NCBI GenBank assembly: GCA_965197575.1
Contig: OZ240214.1
Coordinates: 4,588,001-4,652,000 of the forward strand
Direction of reading: 5' to 3'
Length of the DNA: 64,000 nt
Source of the DNA: VXOI01 sp965197575
GTDB taxonomy: Bacteria > Chloroflexota > Dehalococcoidia > Lucifugimonadales > UBA3495
The notes below the pieces were generated by a model. It worked only from the letters and a program-made list of their open reading frames with translations. It searched no databases and was not told the origin of the DNA. A program made the position numbers and the translations under genes. The stretch's first letter is position 1. Each line of letters starts with the position of its first letter. Positions 1 to 7,968 of the stretch are shown here, one piece after another.

Positions 1-1303
1 CGTCCGGGTAGACCGGGGGCGGGACGGTCTCTATGAAATGGGCGTACACGTTCCCCGAGTTAAACCCGCCCACAAAGACGCGGACGCTGAACATAAGCGC
101 GCCGATTGCCGCCGAAAGCCCGGCCAGCGGCGGGCCCCAGGCGCTGCGCCGCATCGGGTTCCAAAGCAGTATCAGGAACGGTATGGCGAAGCTGAACGCC
201 AGGTTCGCCGCGAACAGCCAGCCGTAGGACTGCGTGAACAGGTACTTGATGATGTTCTGCTCCACCACCAGCCGCCCGTACCAGTAGGTGATGAAGAAGG
301 CGAACAGGTGGTAGGCCCAGAGCAGGGTCAGCCCCAGCTGCACCTTGCTGGCCGCCCAGAAGGGAGAACGGCCGTAGTAGTCCTGGAAGCCGCCCCAGCG
401 CCGCAGGATGTACAGGATGATCAGGCAGGTCCCAAGCGCGACCTGTAGCGAAGTCAGGCTGTAGAACACCGGGAATATCGAGTCCTTCCACCCCGCAATC
501 ATGCTCTGGCCGTAGTCGGAGCTGATGATGAAATGCACGTAGATCAGCAGCATGAAATAGAACGCGCCCAGCATGGCCAGCCCGGCCTTCTGAGCGTTCC
601 ACTGCCGCTTGGTGCCGTACCAGCCGCCCGCCAGCCGCCGGTATAGCCAACCCCGGAGTCCGGTGGCGGTGAGGCCCCCGTTGTACAGAAGTTGGGCCAT
701 GTCAGGCTTGGCCGAAATCCACAGGATGGCCAGCGCGGTTACCGCCAGGAAGATGACCCCCAGCAAGTCCCAGGCGTGGGGAGCCCCGATGGGCCCTTCG
801 AACCAGATGGTGCGCCGTACTTCGAGATCATGCCCCGAAGGGTCCGGGTTGGCTATGGGCGGAAGCACGAACATCATCGGGATGAACATGACCAGGTTCA
901 GGATGCCGACCACCGCGAACAGCTCGGAGATACGGGAAAGGGGCCTGCGCCAGTGGCTCTTGGTGAACCGGAAGGCGACGGCCGCGATGGGAGCCGCGCT
1001 CGTAACCATGAACACGAAGGAGAACACCGCCATGTAGTAGCCCCAAGGGGCGTGGTCGTCGAACCCGTCGGTGGCGGCGCGGGCGACAAACCCCACTATC
1101 CCCAGAACGAACAAGGCCCCCGCGACCAGCAGGGCCATGTTGAACAGCCGCGGCATGGCCGCGATCTTGCCCGACATGTCCTGCGTTATTACGCGCGGGT
1201 TGGGGAAAACCCACATCCCGGGATAATGCCCGCCGGAGATTCCCCCGTGGCCCTCGCCGTGGGCTACCCCGTGATGCAGGTGTTCGCTCTCGCTAGCTGA
1301 CAT
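1..1303 (-). CDS. NrfD/PsrC-like membrane subunit (ActC-type), partial
   Basis: The frame opens with ATG at 1303 and stays open to the window edge, so the C-terminus is missing. About 434 residues are visible. A histidine-rich N-terminus is followed by many hydrophobic helices, as in the NrfD/PsrC quinol-binding membrane subunits of complex iron-sulfur oxidoreductases. The gene overlaps the end of the ferredoxin gene by 11 bases, which suggests translational coupling. With the upstream pentaheme cytochrome, molybdopterin-like and ferredoxin genes this matches alternative complex III, where ActC and ActF are the membrane quinol-binding subunits. Whether it is ActC or a related Psr/Ttr subunit cannot be settled without the genes to the left. 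Confidence 0.85.
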   Translation of the reverse strand, partial: MSASESEHLHHGVAHGEGHGGISGGHYPGMWVFPNPRVITQDMSGKIAAMPRLFNMALLVAGALFVLGIVGFVARAATDGFDDHAPWGYYMAVFSFVFMVTSAAPIAAVAFRFTKSHWRRPLSRISELFAVVGILNLVMFIPMMFVLPPIANPDPSGHDLEVRRTIWFEGPIGAPHAWDLLGVIFLAVTALAILWISAKPDMAQLLYNGGLTATGLRGWLYRRLAGGWYGTKRQWNAQKAGLAMLGAFYFMLLIYVHFIISSDYGQSMIAGWKDSIFPVFYSLTSLQVALGTCLIILYILRRWGGFQDYYGRSPFWAASKVQLGLTLLWAYHLFAFFITYWYGRLVVEQNIIKYLFTQSYGWLFAANLAFSFAIPFLILLWNPMRRSAWGPPLAGLSAAIGALMFSVRVFVGGFNSGNVYAHFIETVPPPVYPD

Positions 1304-2135
1304 GCCCGTTGCCGCCGATGGGGAATTGGTCGACTTTCTTCAAGTAAATCACGTTTGGCTTGGTGCCCATTTCTTCCAGGAGACGGTAGACGCGGGTGTG
1401 ACTCTCGTCCACGTGCTCGCCGTGATGCCGGGCGTCGTACTGCTCGTTGGCTTCCTCGAAGTATTCGTACACCGGCCCGGTCGAGTCGCCTTGATCGCCG
1501 AACATCAGCGCGTTGGTGGGGCAGGCTTGGGCGCAGGCCGGCAGGAAGTTGCCGTCTTTCATGCGCTGGTAGTTCAGGTAACGGTCGGTCAGCGGGATTC
1601 TCTCGCCGGTCATGGGCTCGACCCCGCGCCGCTCCACCGTCACCTCGCCCCGGCGGATGCGCTGCACGCAGAAGGAGCACCGCTCCATGATGCCCCGGCT
1701 GCGAACGGTCACATCGGGGTTCAGTTGGTTCCGTAGGCTCTCCGGCCAGGTCGGCTCCCACCAGTTGAAGAACCGGACCTGGTAGGGGCAGTTGTTGGCG
1801 CAGTAGCGGGTTCCCACGCAACGGTTGTAGACCTGAACGTTCATGCCCTCGTCGTTGTGATAGGTGGCGAAGACCGGGCACACCGGCTCGCAGGGCGCAT
1901 TCTCGCAATGCTGGCACATGATGGGAATGAACCGCGCCTTGACGTTGGGGAAGTCCCCCTCCCAATACCGCTCGATGCGGATCCATTCGTAGGCCCGCCG
2001 CTGTTGGAAGTAGTCCTTCGTGTTGATGGGAATGTTGTTCTCCGCCTGGCAGGCGACGACGCAGGCCTGGCACCCGGTACACCGGTCCAGGTCCACGACC
2101 ATTCCCCACTTGTGATCGACTCGGTTCGTTACCAT
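1293..2135 (-). CDS. 4Fe-4S ferredoxin subunit (ActB C-terminal part, PsrB/NrfC-like)
   Basis: A 280-residue protein with four cysteine groups of the DMSO-reductase ferredoxin-subunit type: CTGCQACVVAC near residue 19, CQHCENAPCEPVC near 75, CVGTRYCANNC near 106, and CSFC with a later CAQAC. It should carry electrons between the catalytic-type subunit and the membrane partner. In many alternative complex III operons this module is fused to the molybdopterin-like domain as one ActB. Here it is a separate gene 80 bases downstream of that domain. It has no signal peptide of its own, so it would be exported by hitchhiking on the Tat partner. Confidence 0.9.
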   Translation of the reverse strand: MVTNRVDHKWGMVVDLDRCTGCQACVVACQAENNIPINTKDYFQQRRAYEWIRIERYWEGDFPNVKARFIPIMCQHCENAPCEPVCPVFATYHNDEGMNVQVYNRCVGTRYCANNCPYQVRFFNWWEPTWPESLRNQLNPDVTVRSRGIMERCSFCVQRIRRGEVTVERRGVEPMTGERIPLTDRYLNYQRMKDGNFLPACAQACPTNALMFGDQGDSTGPVYEYFEEANEQYDARHHGEHVDESHTRVYRLLEEMGTKPNVIYLKKVDQFPIGGNGHVS

Positions 2136-2215
2136 CTACGCGCCTATTTCCAGTTGTTGCTTACCCATTTTCTCTGACTCGTTTAGTTCGACGGGGCCGC
2201 GATGATTATAGACGA

Positions 2216-4534
2216 CTAGAGGTCGTCCGGATGAATCGTCTTGATGATTTCCTCGGCGGCGCTGAGGGCGACCTCCACGGCCCGGGCGTTACCCTCCAGC
2301 TTGGAGACGTTGACGCTGTCGCCGGTGCGGTGCAGGCGCACCATCGTCCCGGCCCAAGCCAACGAGCCGGTGCCCGCCACCTTGGTCGGCTCCAGGATGT
2401 CCATGACGTTGGAACTCTCGTTGCCCAGACGGTCGGTGGCGTAGTCCGAGCCGTAGCGCCGTCCGCCGCCGAAGGGCACCGCCACCACGTCGGGAGGCAC
2501 CGCCGGGGTCAGGTAGGCGAGGGCCCGGACGGAGCCTTGCGAGGACTCGATTCTGATGACGTCTCCCTCTTTCACGCCGAGGCTGGCCGCGGTGGAATCG
2601 TGCAACTCCACCCAGGTCTGCCAGGTCACACTGGTCAGCGGGTCCGGCGCGGCCTGTAGCCACGGCAGGTGGGCGAGGGCGCCGTCCTGAATGGTGTTGT
2701 GGGAGAACGGCACCAAGTAGTAGACGCCGGCGCCTTGCGCGAGGCCAGCGAAGGCCGGGCTGGAAGCCCCGTCGGCGATGCGCCGCAACAGGCCGGGCTC
2801 CGGACTGTCCGCCGTCGGACCTTGGCGCGACTCGTCCGACCAGACGCCGCGCTGGAGCAGGCTGTTCCAGAACTCGTCGGCCGACGCGGCGTCGATGGAG
2901 CCACGCCCCTCGGCGAACAAGCCGTCGGCGCTTTCCCGCAGCATGGCGAGGTAGTTATCCCACGGCAGGTCCGACTCCCGCCCTATCTCTTGGGCCAAGG
3001 TCAGCATCACATCGGGGAAGCTCAACGGGTCCAACTCGTAGAGCGGGTTGACCACGGGCTGCTGGAAGCCGACCACCTGATAGCCGGGGCCGGGTTCGGG
3101 GATGTCGTCGCCCCAGTCCTCCAACGCCGCCCGGTCGGGCAGGATGAGGTCGGCCAAGGCGCTGGTGTCGTCGATGAACGACGAGAAGCTCACGACGAGC
3201 AGGTCGTCGGCCTGAACGATGGCGTCGTGCAACCGCAGCGAGTCGGGAGTGCCGTGTACTAAGTCGGCGTTGTGCAGGAGCAGCATGGTGGTCTCGCCGC
3301 TGCGGATCTGGCCGGCAACCCGTTCCCAGTCCTCCAGCGAACCGGCCTTCGCCCCGGCGGGCACCCCTTCCCAAGGGCTGCCGGGGTTGAACTTCACGCC
3401 GCCGCGCGCGCCCACGCTGCCCACCAGGTAGTTGAGCATGTAGATGGCTTCGAGGTTGAACAGCCCGTTGGTGCCCGACCCGGCCGAGCCGCCGCCGATG
3501 GCGATACTGGGACGGTGGGAGGCGAAATCACGGGCCAGATGCTTGATGAACTCCACCGGGTCGCCGCCGGCCAACTCGCGGGTCAGGCCAATCTGCGCGG
3601 CGGCCACCTCTGGCCGGAAGGTGTCCAACACCTGGCGTCCGCCCTCGCCGCCCAGCAGGTTGTCGGCGTCGATGCCGGGGGCTTGCAGGCCCTCCGCGAT
3701 GATCACTTGGGCCAAGCTCATCGCTAGGTGGCCCTCCCAGCCCGGCTTGATGGGGACCCACTTGTCGGCGTTGGCGGCGGTCATGGAGAAGCGGGAGTCG
3801 ACCTGGTACAGGGTGCCCCGCGCCCGGTCGCGGCCTTGCCGGAACTCGCCATAGCCGCGGTTCCAGCGGGTGGGGGAAACCCAGGTCGAAAGAAAGTCGG
3901 CCCCGAACGAGAGAATGAAGCTGGCGTTGTCGATGTCGAAGTCGGGCAGTACGTCCTGCTGAAAGACGTTCTTCACCGCCGTCCGCAGGGTGTTGTTGTC
4001 TACGGCCTCGAATCCCAAGTGTTCGCTGCCCACGGCCCCGGCGAAGCGTTCCACCAACATGCCCATGTGGCCGCGCAGGGGTTCGGTGGCCATCACCGAA
4101 CTGCGGCCGCGGATGCGGAGTTCGTCCCGCAATATGTCGATGGCTTGGGGCTGCCAGGATATGGAGCTGAACTGCCCGCTGCCCCGGGGGCCGCTGCGCC
4201 GCAGCGGCGAAGGCACCCGGTCGGGGTGGTACAGCGCCTGCACACCGGCCTCGCAACGGGCGTGGCTCTTGCCCTGATTCGTGGGGTAGAAGGGGTTGCC
4301 CTGGACCTTCTTGGCCCGGCCTTCCATGACCCGGACCAAGATGCCCTCGCAGGACGGACAGTTGCGGCACAGGCTGGCGTACCAGTTGTCCTTGCCCCGC
4401 ACCAGGTCCTCGGGCAGCGCGACCGGGCTCTGGATGTCGAGCTCGCCCTCGCGGATGCCGAAGCCCTCGCAGGCCACTGCGCCCACGGCGGAAAGGCCGG
4501 CCCAGGACAAGAAATGTCGCCTAGTTAACTTCAT
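2216..4534 (-). CDS. Molybdopterin oxidoreductase-family subunit (ActB N-terminal part), Tat-exported
   Basis: A 772-residue protein with a twin-arginine signal (TRRHFLSWAG) that runs into a lipobox-like GAVAC. A CxxCxxC cluster near residues 56-62 plus a cysteine near 93 could bind an FeS cluster. The rest follows the molybdopterin oxidoreductase fold, ending in a molydop-binding-type C-terminal domain. In characterised alternative complex III this subunit keeps the fold but lacks molybdenum, and the same may hold here. The gene lies 40 bases downstream of the pentaheme cytochrome gene and 80 bases upstream of the ferredoxin gene in one minus-strand operon. A true polysulfide or tetrathionate reductase is the main alternative. 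Confidence 0.85.
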   Translation of the reverse strand: MKLTRRHFLSWAGLSAVGAVACEGFGIREGELDIQSPVALPEDLVRGKDNWYASLCRNCPSCEGILVRVMEGRAKKVQGNPFYPTNQGKSHARCEAGVQALYHPDRVPSPLRRSGPRGSGQFSSISWQPQAIDILRDELRIRGRSSVMATEPLRGHMGMLVERFAGAVGSEHLGFEAVDNNTLRTAVKNVFQQDVLPDFDIDNASFILSFGADFLSTWVSPTRWNRGYGEFRQGRDRARGTLYQVDSRFSMTAANADKWVPIKPGWEGHLAMSLAQVIIAEGLQAPGIDADNLLGGEGGRQVLDTFRPEVAAAQIGLTRELAGGDPVEFIKHLARDFASHRPSIAIGGGSAGSGTNGLFNLEAIYMLNYLVGSVGARGGVKFNPGSPWEGVPAGAKAGSLEDWERVAGQIRSGETTMLLLHNADLVHGTPDSLRLHDAIVQADDLLVVSFSSFIDDTSALADLILPDRAALEDWGDDIPEPGPGYQVVGFQQPVVNPLYELDPLSFPDVMLTLAQEIGRESDLPWDNYLAMLRESADGLFAEGRGSIDAASADEFWNSLLQRGVWSDESRQGPTADSPEPGLLRRIADGASSPAFAGLAQGAGVYYLVPFSHNTIQDGALAHLPWLQAAPDPLTSVTWQTWVELHDSTAASLGVKEGDVIRIESSQGSVRALAYLTPAVPPDVVAVPFGGGRRYGSDYATDRLGNESSNVMDILEPTKVAGTGSLAWAGTMVRLHRTGDSVNVSKLEGNARAVEVALSAAEEIIKTIHPDDL

Positions 4535-4574
4535 CTACGTCCGTTATTCCGTTTGCGCTGATGCTCTCTAAAGG

Positions 4575-5204
4575 CTACTTATGGCAGATCGTGCAGTCGG
4601 TGGGCACGTTGTTGGCCCGGTGGCAGTCCAGACAGGTGCCCATCTTGAGGGATTGCCCGGTCTTGGGTTGCACTTCCTCTTTGTTGGCCACGTCGCCGTG
4701 GCAGATCGCACATGTTTCCGGTACGTTCAGCGGCCGGGAGATTTCGTCGAGGTCGATGTCGAACCGGGGGGCGTCCATCTGCTCGCTGGTGAAGAACCGG
4801 ATGTGCGCCTCGTGGATAAACCGGACGTGATCGGGCAGGCGGTGGACCCGCTCCCAGTCGATGGGTTGGCCGTCGTCGAAGCTCTGCCGCACCTTCTCGA
4901 TCTCGGCCTGGGCGGTGTCGGTCTCCCCGGTGATGTTCTTGTGGCAGAACACGCAGAGCTCCACGGCCGGCACAGTGGCGGCATCGCCCTTGGTCACGTT
5001 GCGATGGCAAAACTCGCATTGAATGTTGTTGTCGGCTACGTGGACGGTATGCGGGAAGGCCACCGGTTGAGCCGAGGCGTTCCCCAGCCCGAAGGGGGGG
5101 TTGGAAAACCAGGAAATGAACAGGACTACGAGAATGAAACCGATGACGACGGTTACGATTCCCCCGGCTGCCATCAAAGGCAGCATTTTGCCGCGGGGCA
5201 CCAT
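4575..5204 (-). CDS. Pentaheme cytochrome c (ActA-type), membrane-anchored
   Basis: A 209-residue protein with one N-terminal membrane segment (about residues 8-33) and five CxxCH heme sites: CEFCH, CVFCH, CAICH, CLDCH and CTICH, the last at the extreme C-terminus. Extra histidines between them fit bis-His ligation as in cytochrome c7/NrfH-like proteins. Five hemes and one anchor are typical of ActA in alternative complex III, which passes electrons from the FeS subunit towards a cytochrome c or oxidase. It is the second gene of the operon, 68 bases after the small membrane protein gene. Confidence 0.87.
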   Translation of the reverse strand: MVPRGKMLPLMAAGGIVTVVIGFILVVLFISWFSNPPFGLGNASAQPVAFPHTVHVADNNIQCEFCHRNVTKGDAATVPAVELCVFCHKNITGETDTAQAEIEKVRQSFDDGQPIDWERVHRLPDHVRFIHEAHIRFFTSEQMDAPRFDIDLDEISRPLNVPETCAICHGDVANKEEVQPKTGQSLKMGTCLDCHRANNVPTDCTICHK

Positions 5205-5272
5205 TCCTACAGGTCCAAGTCCATTTAGCGCTGGTGTTCCTTACTCTTGCCGATGATTACGCAATTGGATGC

Positions 5273-5563
5273 CTAGATTAGCAACCGGTCCCAGAAGTTC
5301 CGCACGTCCAAGGTCTGGTTGATTCCCAAGATTAGCATGACGACCGCCGCCACCAAAATCAGGAAGGCGAAGACGGTGAGAGGGAGCCGCAGCCGGTTGG
5401 CCTTCTCCGGCAGATGCCCGGTGGCCACCGCCGAGGGGATCAGGGCGTAGGCCGTCAACATGGTAACTGCAAAGGTGGCGATCAACGGGAAATAGATCCA
5501 GAACCATTGCAGGAACAGGTGAATGTTTTCCCAGTCGGCGGTAGTTAATGCTTCAGGATCCAT
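5273..5563 (-). CDS. Small two-helix membrane protein, first gene of the respiratory operon
   Basis: A protein of about 96 residues with two hydrophobic segments (roughly residues 20-45 and 62-85) separated by a short polar loop. ATG at 5563 is preferred over the adjacent TTG. No good Shine-Dalgarno sequence is visible. Its position just ahead of the pentaheme cytochrome suggests an accessory membrane subunit of the complex, but I cannot match it to a named Act subunit from sequence alone. Confidence 0.7.
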   Translation of the reverse strand: MDPEALTTADWENIHLFLQWFWIYFPLIATFAVTMLTAYALIPSAVATGHLPEKANRLRLPLTVFAFLILVAAVVMLILGINQTLDVRNFWDRLLI

Positions 5564-5708
5564 CAAAAAAGCCGATGCAAATCCGGCCCAATCGAGGCGT
5601 TAATAGCGGGCGGACATTCCCATGCCGCCCCTGTCCAAAACCTACAGGAAATTATCACAGCGTTATACGGGTGTCAAGGGGATTTAGCTACGCCACCGGC
5701 CGCCTTCT

Positions 5709-5878
5709 CGAACATGGATGTACAGGATAAACAGGATTTAATTAGGGCAGGGCAATCGCATCTCAGCAAATCGCTGTGGCTTTCCGCTGTGGCTCTCCGG
5801 GGACGGTCCTTCATGGTCGCTATCGTTCCGTCATTCCGGGTGCAGCGAAGACAATAAAATCCTGTGCATCCATGTTCG
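5709..5878. repeat. Inverted-repeat element of about 170 bp (MITE-like)
   Basis: Arms of 20 bases at 5709-5728 and 5859-5878 are inverted copies with one mismatch (core ACATGGATG.ACAGGAT). The interior has no convincing coding frame. It fills the gap between the respiratory operon and the deacetylase gene and stops 10 bases from the latter's stop codon. A non-autonomous transposon or REP-type repeat is the likely nature. Apart from this element the 5564-5888 gap shows nothing. Confidence 0.55.
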
Positions 5879-5888
5879 GAAGCTCCAA

Positions 5889-6836
5889 TCAGACCGGCGG
5901 GTTGGCCTTGTACCAGTCGGTGATCTCGGACCCGGTAGCTGCCCACACTCCCTGGCGGCGGACCATCTGCCCCAGCGCCTGGTCCAGGAAACCGATGCGG
6001 AAGGGCTGGCCGATGAGCCAAGGGTGCAGGTTGAACGCCATGAGGCGGCCCCCTCCCCCCACGCTGCCGCCCGCCCGTGGGGGGCCGTACAAATGGGAGT
6101 CCTCGTAGAGCGTGTCGAAGCTCTCTCCGAGCAGGCGGGCGTAGCGGTCGATGGGCACCTTGCGGTCCCACAGGGCGTGGATGTCGTCCAACTCCCACAT
6201 CAAGGGCAGGGCCGTCAGTTCCCCCTGTCCGGGCGTCATGGGATAGGGCTGCTCGTCGTTGACCCAGTCGCAGACATAGCTCAGGCCGGCGGCGGCGAGG
6301 ATGCCCGGCGTGCGTTCCGACTCGCCGTACTCCGGCCCCAACCAGCCCTGGGGTTGCGCGCCGGTGGCCTGCCGGAGGGCTTCCACGCTGGAGTGAACGT
6401 ACTCCGCTTCTTCCTCCCCGGTCATCCGCCCGGTAATCATCCGGCTTACGGATACGCCGTGGCCGATGATCTCCGCGCCCCGTTGCAGGCAGTGGTCGAC
6501 GAGGTACGGGTTGGCCTCGGCGGTCATCACGTCCATGGCCACGGTGGGCCGGATGCCGTGCTTCTCCAGCACGTCCAGCACGCGGAATATGCCCACGCGG
6601 TGCCCGTATTCGCGGTGGGACACGCGGGCGTAGTCGGGGAAGGGGCGGTCGGCGATGCCCCCGGCCAGCGAAACGGTGAAACTGTCCGCTGGGGCTTCCC
6701 ATTCCATCTTTTCGAGGGTGACGACCACGCATAGGGCCACGCGGGCGTCACCGGGCCAGCGCAAAGTCCCTCGCTGGCGCATCGGGGACCAATCGTAGTG
6801 CTCGTGGTCCATTCCGGGGCGGCGTTCAGCCGGCAT
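5889..6836 (-). CDS. Polysaccharide deacetylase / PuuE-like allantoinase family protein
   Basis: A 315-residue NodB-fold protein. The family's features are visible: WPGDARVALCVVVTLE near the N-terminus, REYGHRVGI, a conserved MDVMTAE segment, IIGHGVS where a metal histidine sits, and a C-terminal NLHPWLIGQP. The start at 6836 has a strong ribosome site (GGGAGAGG). Relatives hydrolyse amide bonds in ureides or deacetylate sugars, but the substrate cannot be read from the sequence. It follows a homologous gene on the same strand after 42 bases, so the pair is likely cotranscribed. Confidence 0.82.
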   Translation of the reverse strand: MPAERRPGMDHEHYDWSPMRQRGTLRWPGDARVALCVVVTLEKMEWEAPADSFTVSLAGGIADRPFPDYARVSHREYGHRVGIFRVLDVLEKHGIRPTVAMDVMTAEANPYLVDHCLQRGAEIIGHGVSVSRMITGRMTGEEEAEYVHSSVEALRQATGAQPQGWLGPEYGESERTPGILAAAGLSYVCDWVNDEQPYPMTPGQGELTALPLMWELDDIHALWDRKVPIDRYARLLGESFDTLYEDSHLYGPPRAGGSVGGGGRLMAFNLHPWLIGQPFRIGFLDQALGQMVRRQGVWAATGSEITDWYKANPPV

Positions 6837-6878
6837 CTTCCACCTCTCCCTGGCGTTGGCAGTCGAATCTAAGTTGGA

Positions 6879-7793
6879 TCAGCCCTGAATCCGGTATTGC
6901 TCCGAGTGGGCCACGACTTCGTCGTAGTGGTTGGCGATGTAGTGTTCCGCGATCTCGTCGGCGGTAGTCTGCCAGACGCCGTCGTGGGCCATGATGTAGC
7001 CGAGAATTTCGTCCAAGTATTTGATCCGGTGGGGCTGGCCGATGAGGAAGGGGTGCAGGGCAATGCACATCACCCGGCCGCTTTCGGCCCCCTCGGCGTA
7101 CAGTTGGTCGAACTGGGCCTTGCAGATGCGGGCGAAGTATTCGCCCTCGAAATTGCTGCGGAACACCGGAACGTCGTTCAGCTCGAAGCTGTAGGGCACC
7201 GACACCAGCTTCCCCGACTTCACTCTGATGGGCACCGGCTGGTCGTCGTGTACCCAGTCCGTATGATAGATGAGTCCGGCCTCGGCCATCAGGTCGGGTG
7301 TCCGGTCGGTGCCGGAAACGGCCGGGCCCAGCATTCCCTTCAGCGTCTTCCCGGTGTGCCGCCGCAGGGTCTCGATGGAGTCCCGGTAGAACTCCCGCTC
7401 TTCCTCTTCGGTGTAGGTGTTCAGGTAGCGGGTGTTGTAGATGCCGTGGCTCATAAAGTCCCAGTCCCGCTCCACCATCGCCTCGGCGATTTCCGGGTAG
7501 TGCTCCAACACCGCCAGGTTCAGCGACACGCAGCACTTGATCCCGTGCCGGTCCAACGCCTCGGTCATGCGCCAGAAGCCCACCCGGTTGCCGTAGTCGC
7601 GGTAGGAATACTGTTGCGCGTCGGGGATTGGCACGCGGGGCCAAGCGGTACGCACGCCGTCGAAGTCGGGCAGGTATTCGTAGTGCTCGATGTTGGGGGC
7701 GATCCACAGCGCCACCCTGGCGCCGCCCGGCCACTTGATGGGAGGCCGTTCGATGATTGGGCTATAATCGACCCGGTTGGGGGCTTCGGCCAC
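6879..7793 (-). CDS. Polysaccharide deacetylase / PuuE-like family protein (second copy)
   Basis: A 304-residue paralogue of the neighbouring deacetylase, sharing WPGGARVALW, YRDYGNRVGFWR, FMSHGIYN and ALHPFLIGQPHR. A GTG start at 7793 is chosen because an excellent ribosome site (TTGGAGG) lies just upstream. A longer frame back to a TTG at 7868 has no such site. Tandem copies of this family suggest a catabolic role on an N-acyl or ureide compound, or two subunits of one enzyme. The function is inferred from the family only. Confidence 0.82.
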   Translation of the reverse strand: MAEAPNRVDYSPIIERPPIKWPGGARVALWIAPNIEHYEYLPDFDGVRTAWPRVPIPDAQQYSYRDYGNRVGFWRMTEALDRHGIKCCVSLNLAVLEHYPEIAEAMVERDWDFMSHGIYNTRYLNTYTEEEEREFYRDSIETLRRHTGKTLKGMLGPAVSGTDRTPDLMAEAGLIYHTDWVHDDQPVPIRVKSGKLVSVPYSFELNDVPVFRSNFEGEYFARICKAQFDQLYAEGAESGRVMCIALHPFLIGQPHRIKYLDEILGYIMAHDGVWQTTADEIAEHYIANHYDEVVAHSEQYRIQG

Positions 7794-7875
7794 GATTCGG
7801 ACCTCCAAGTTGTTGACTGGTCTTTCAGACCGGATGTTGGGGGCGGGTCTGCGGCTGTTGTTCCGCAATCCCCGT

Positions 7876-7919
7876 CATTCTAATGCCATTCTAATGCCAT
7901 TCTAATGCCATTCTAAACC
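7876..7919. repeat. Short tandem repeat, 11-bp unit
   Basis: Three exact copies of CATTCTAATGC and a degenerate fourth lie in the spacer between the divergent deacetylase and HpaB genes. The spacing of one helical turn could present repeated protein-binding sites, but slippage is an equally simple origin. Confidence 0.8.
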
Positions 7920-7968
7920 GCAATTCGCCGAACACAAACAACCAATCGCAGCTTCGGGAGGACCCGCC

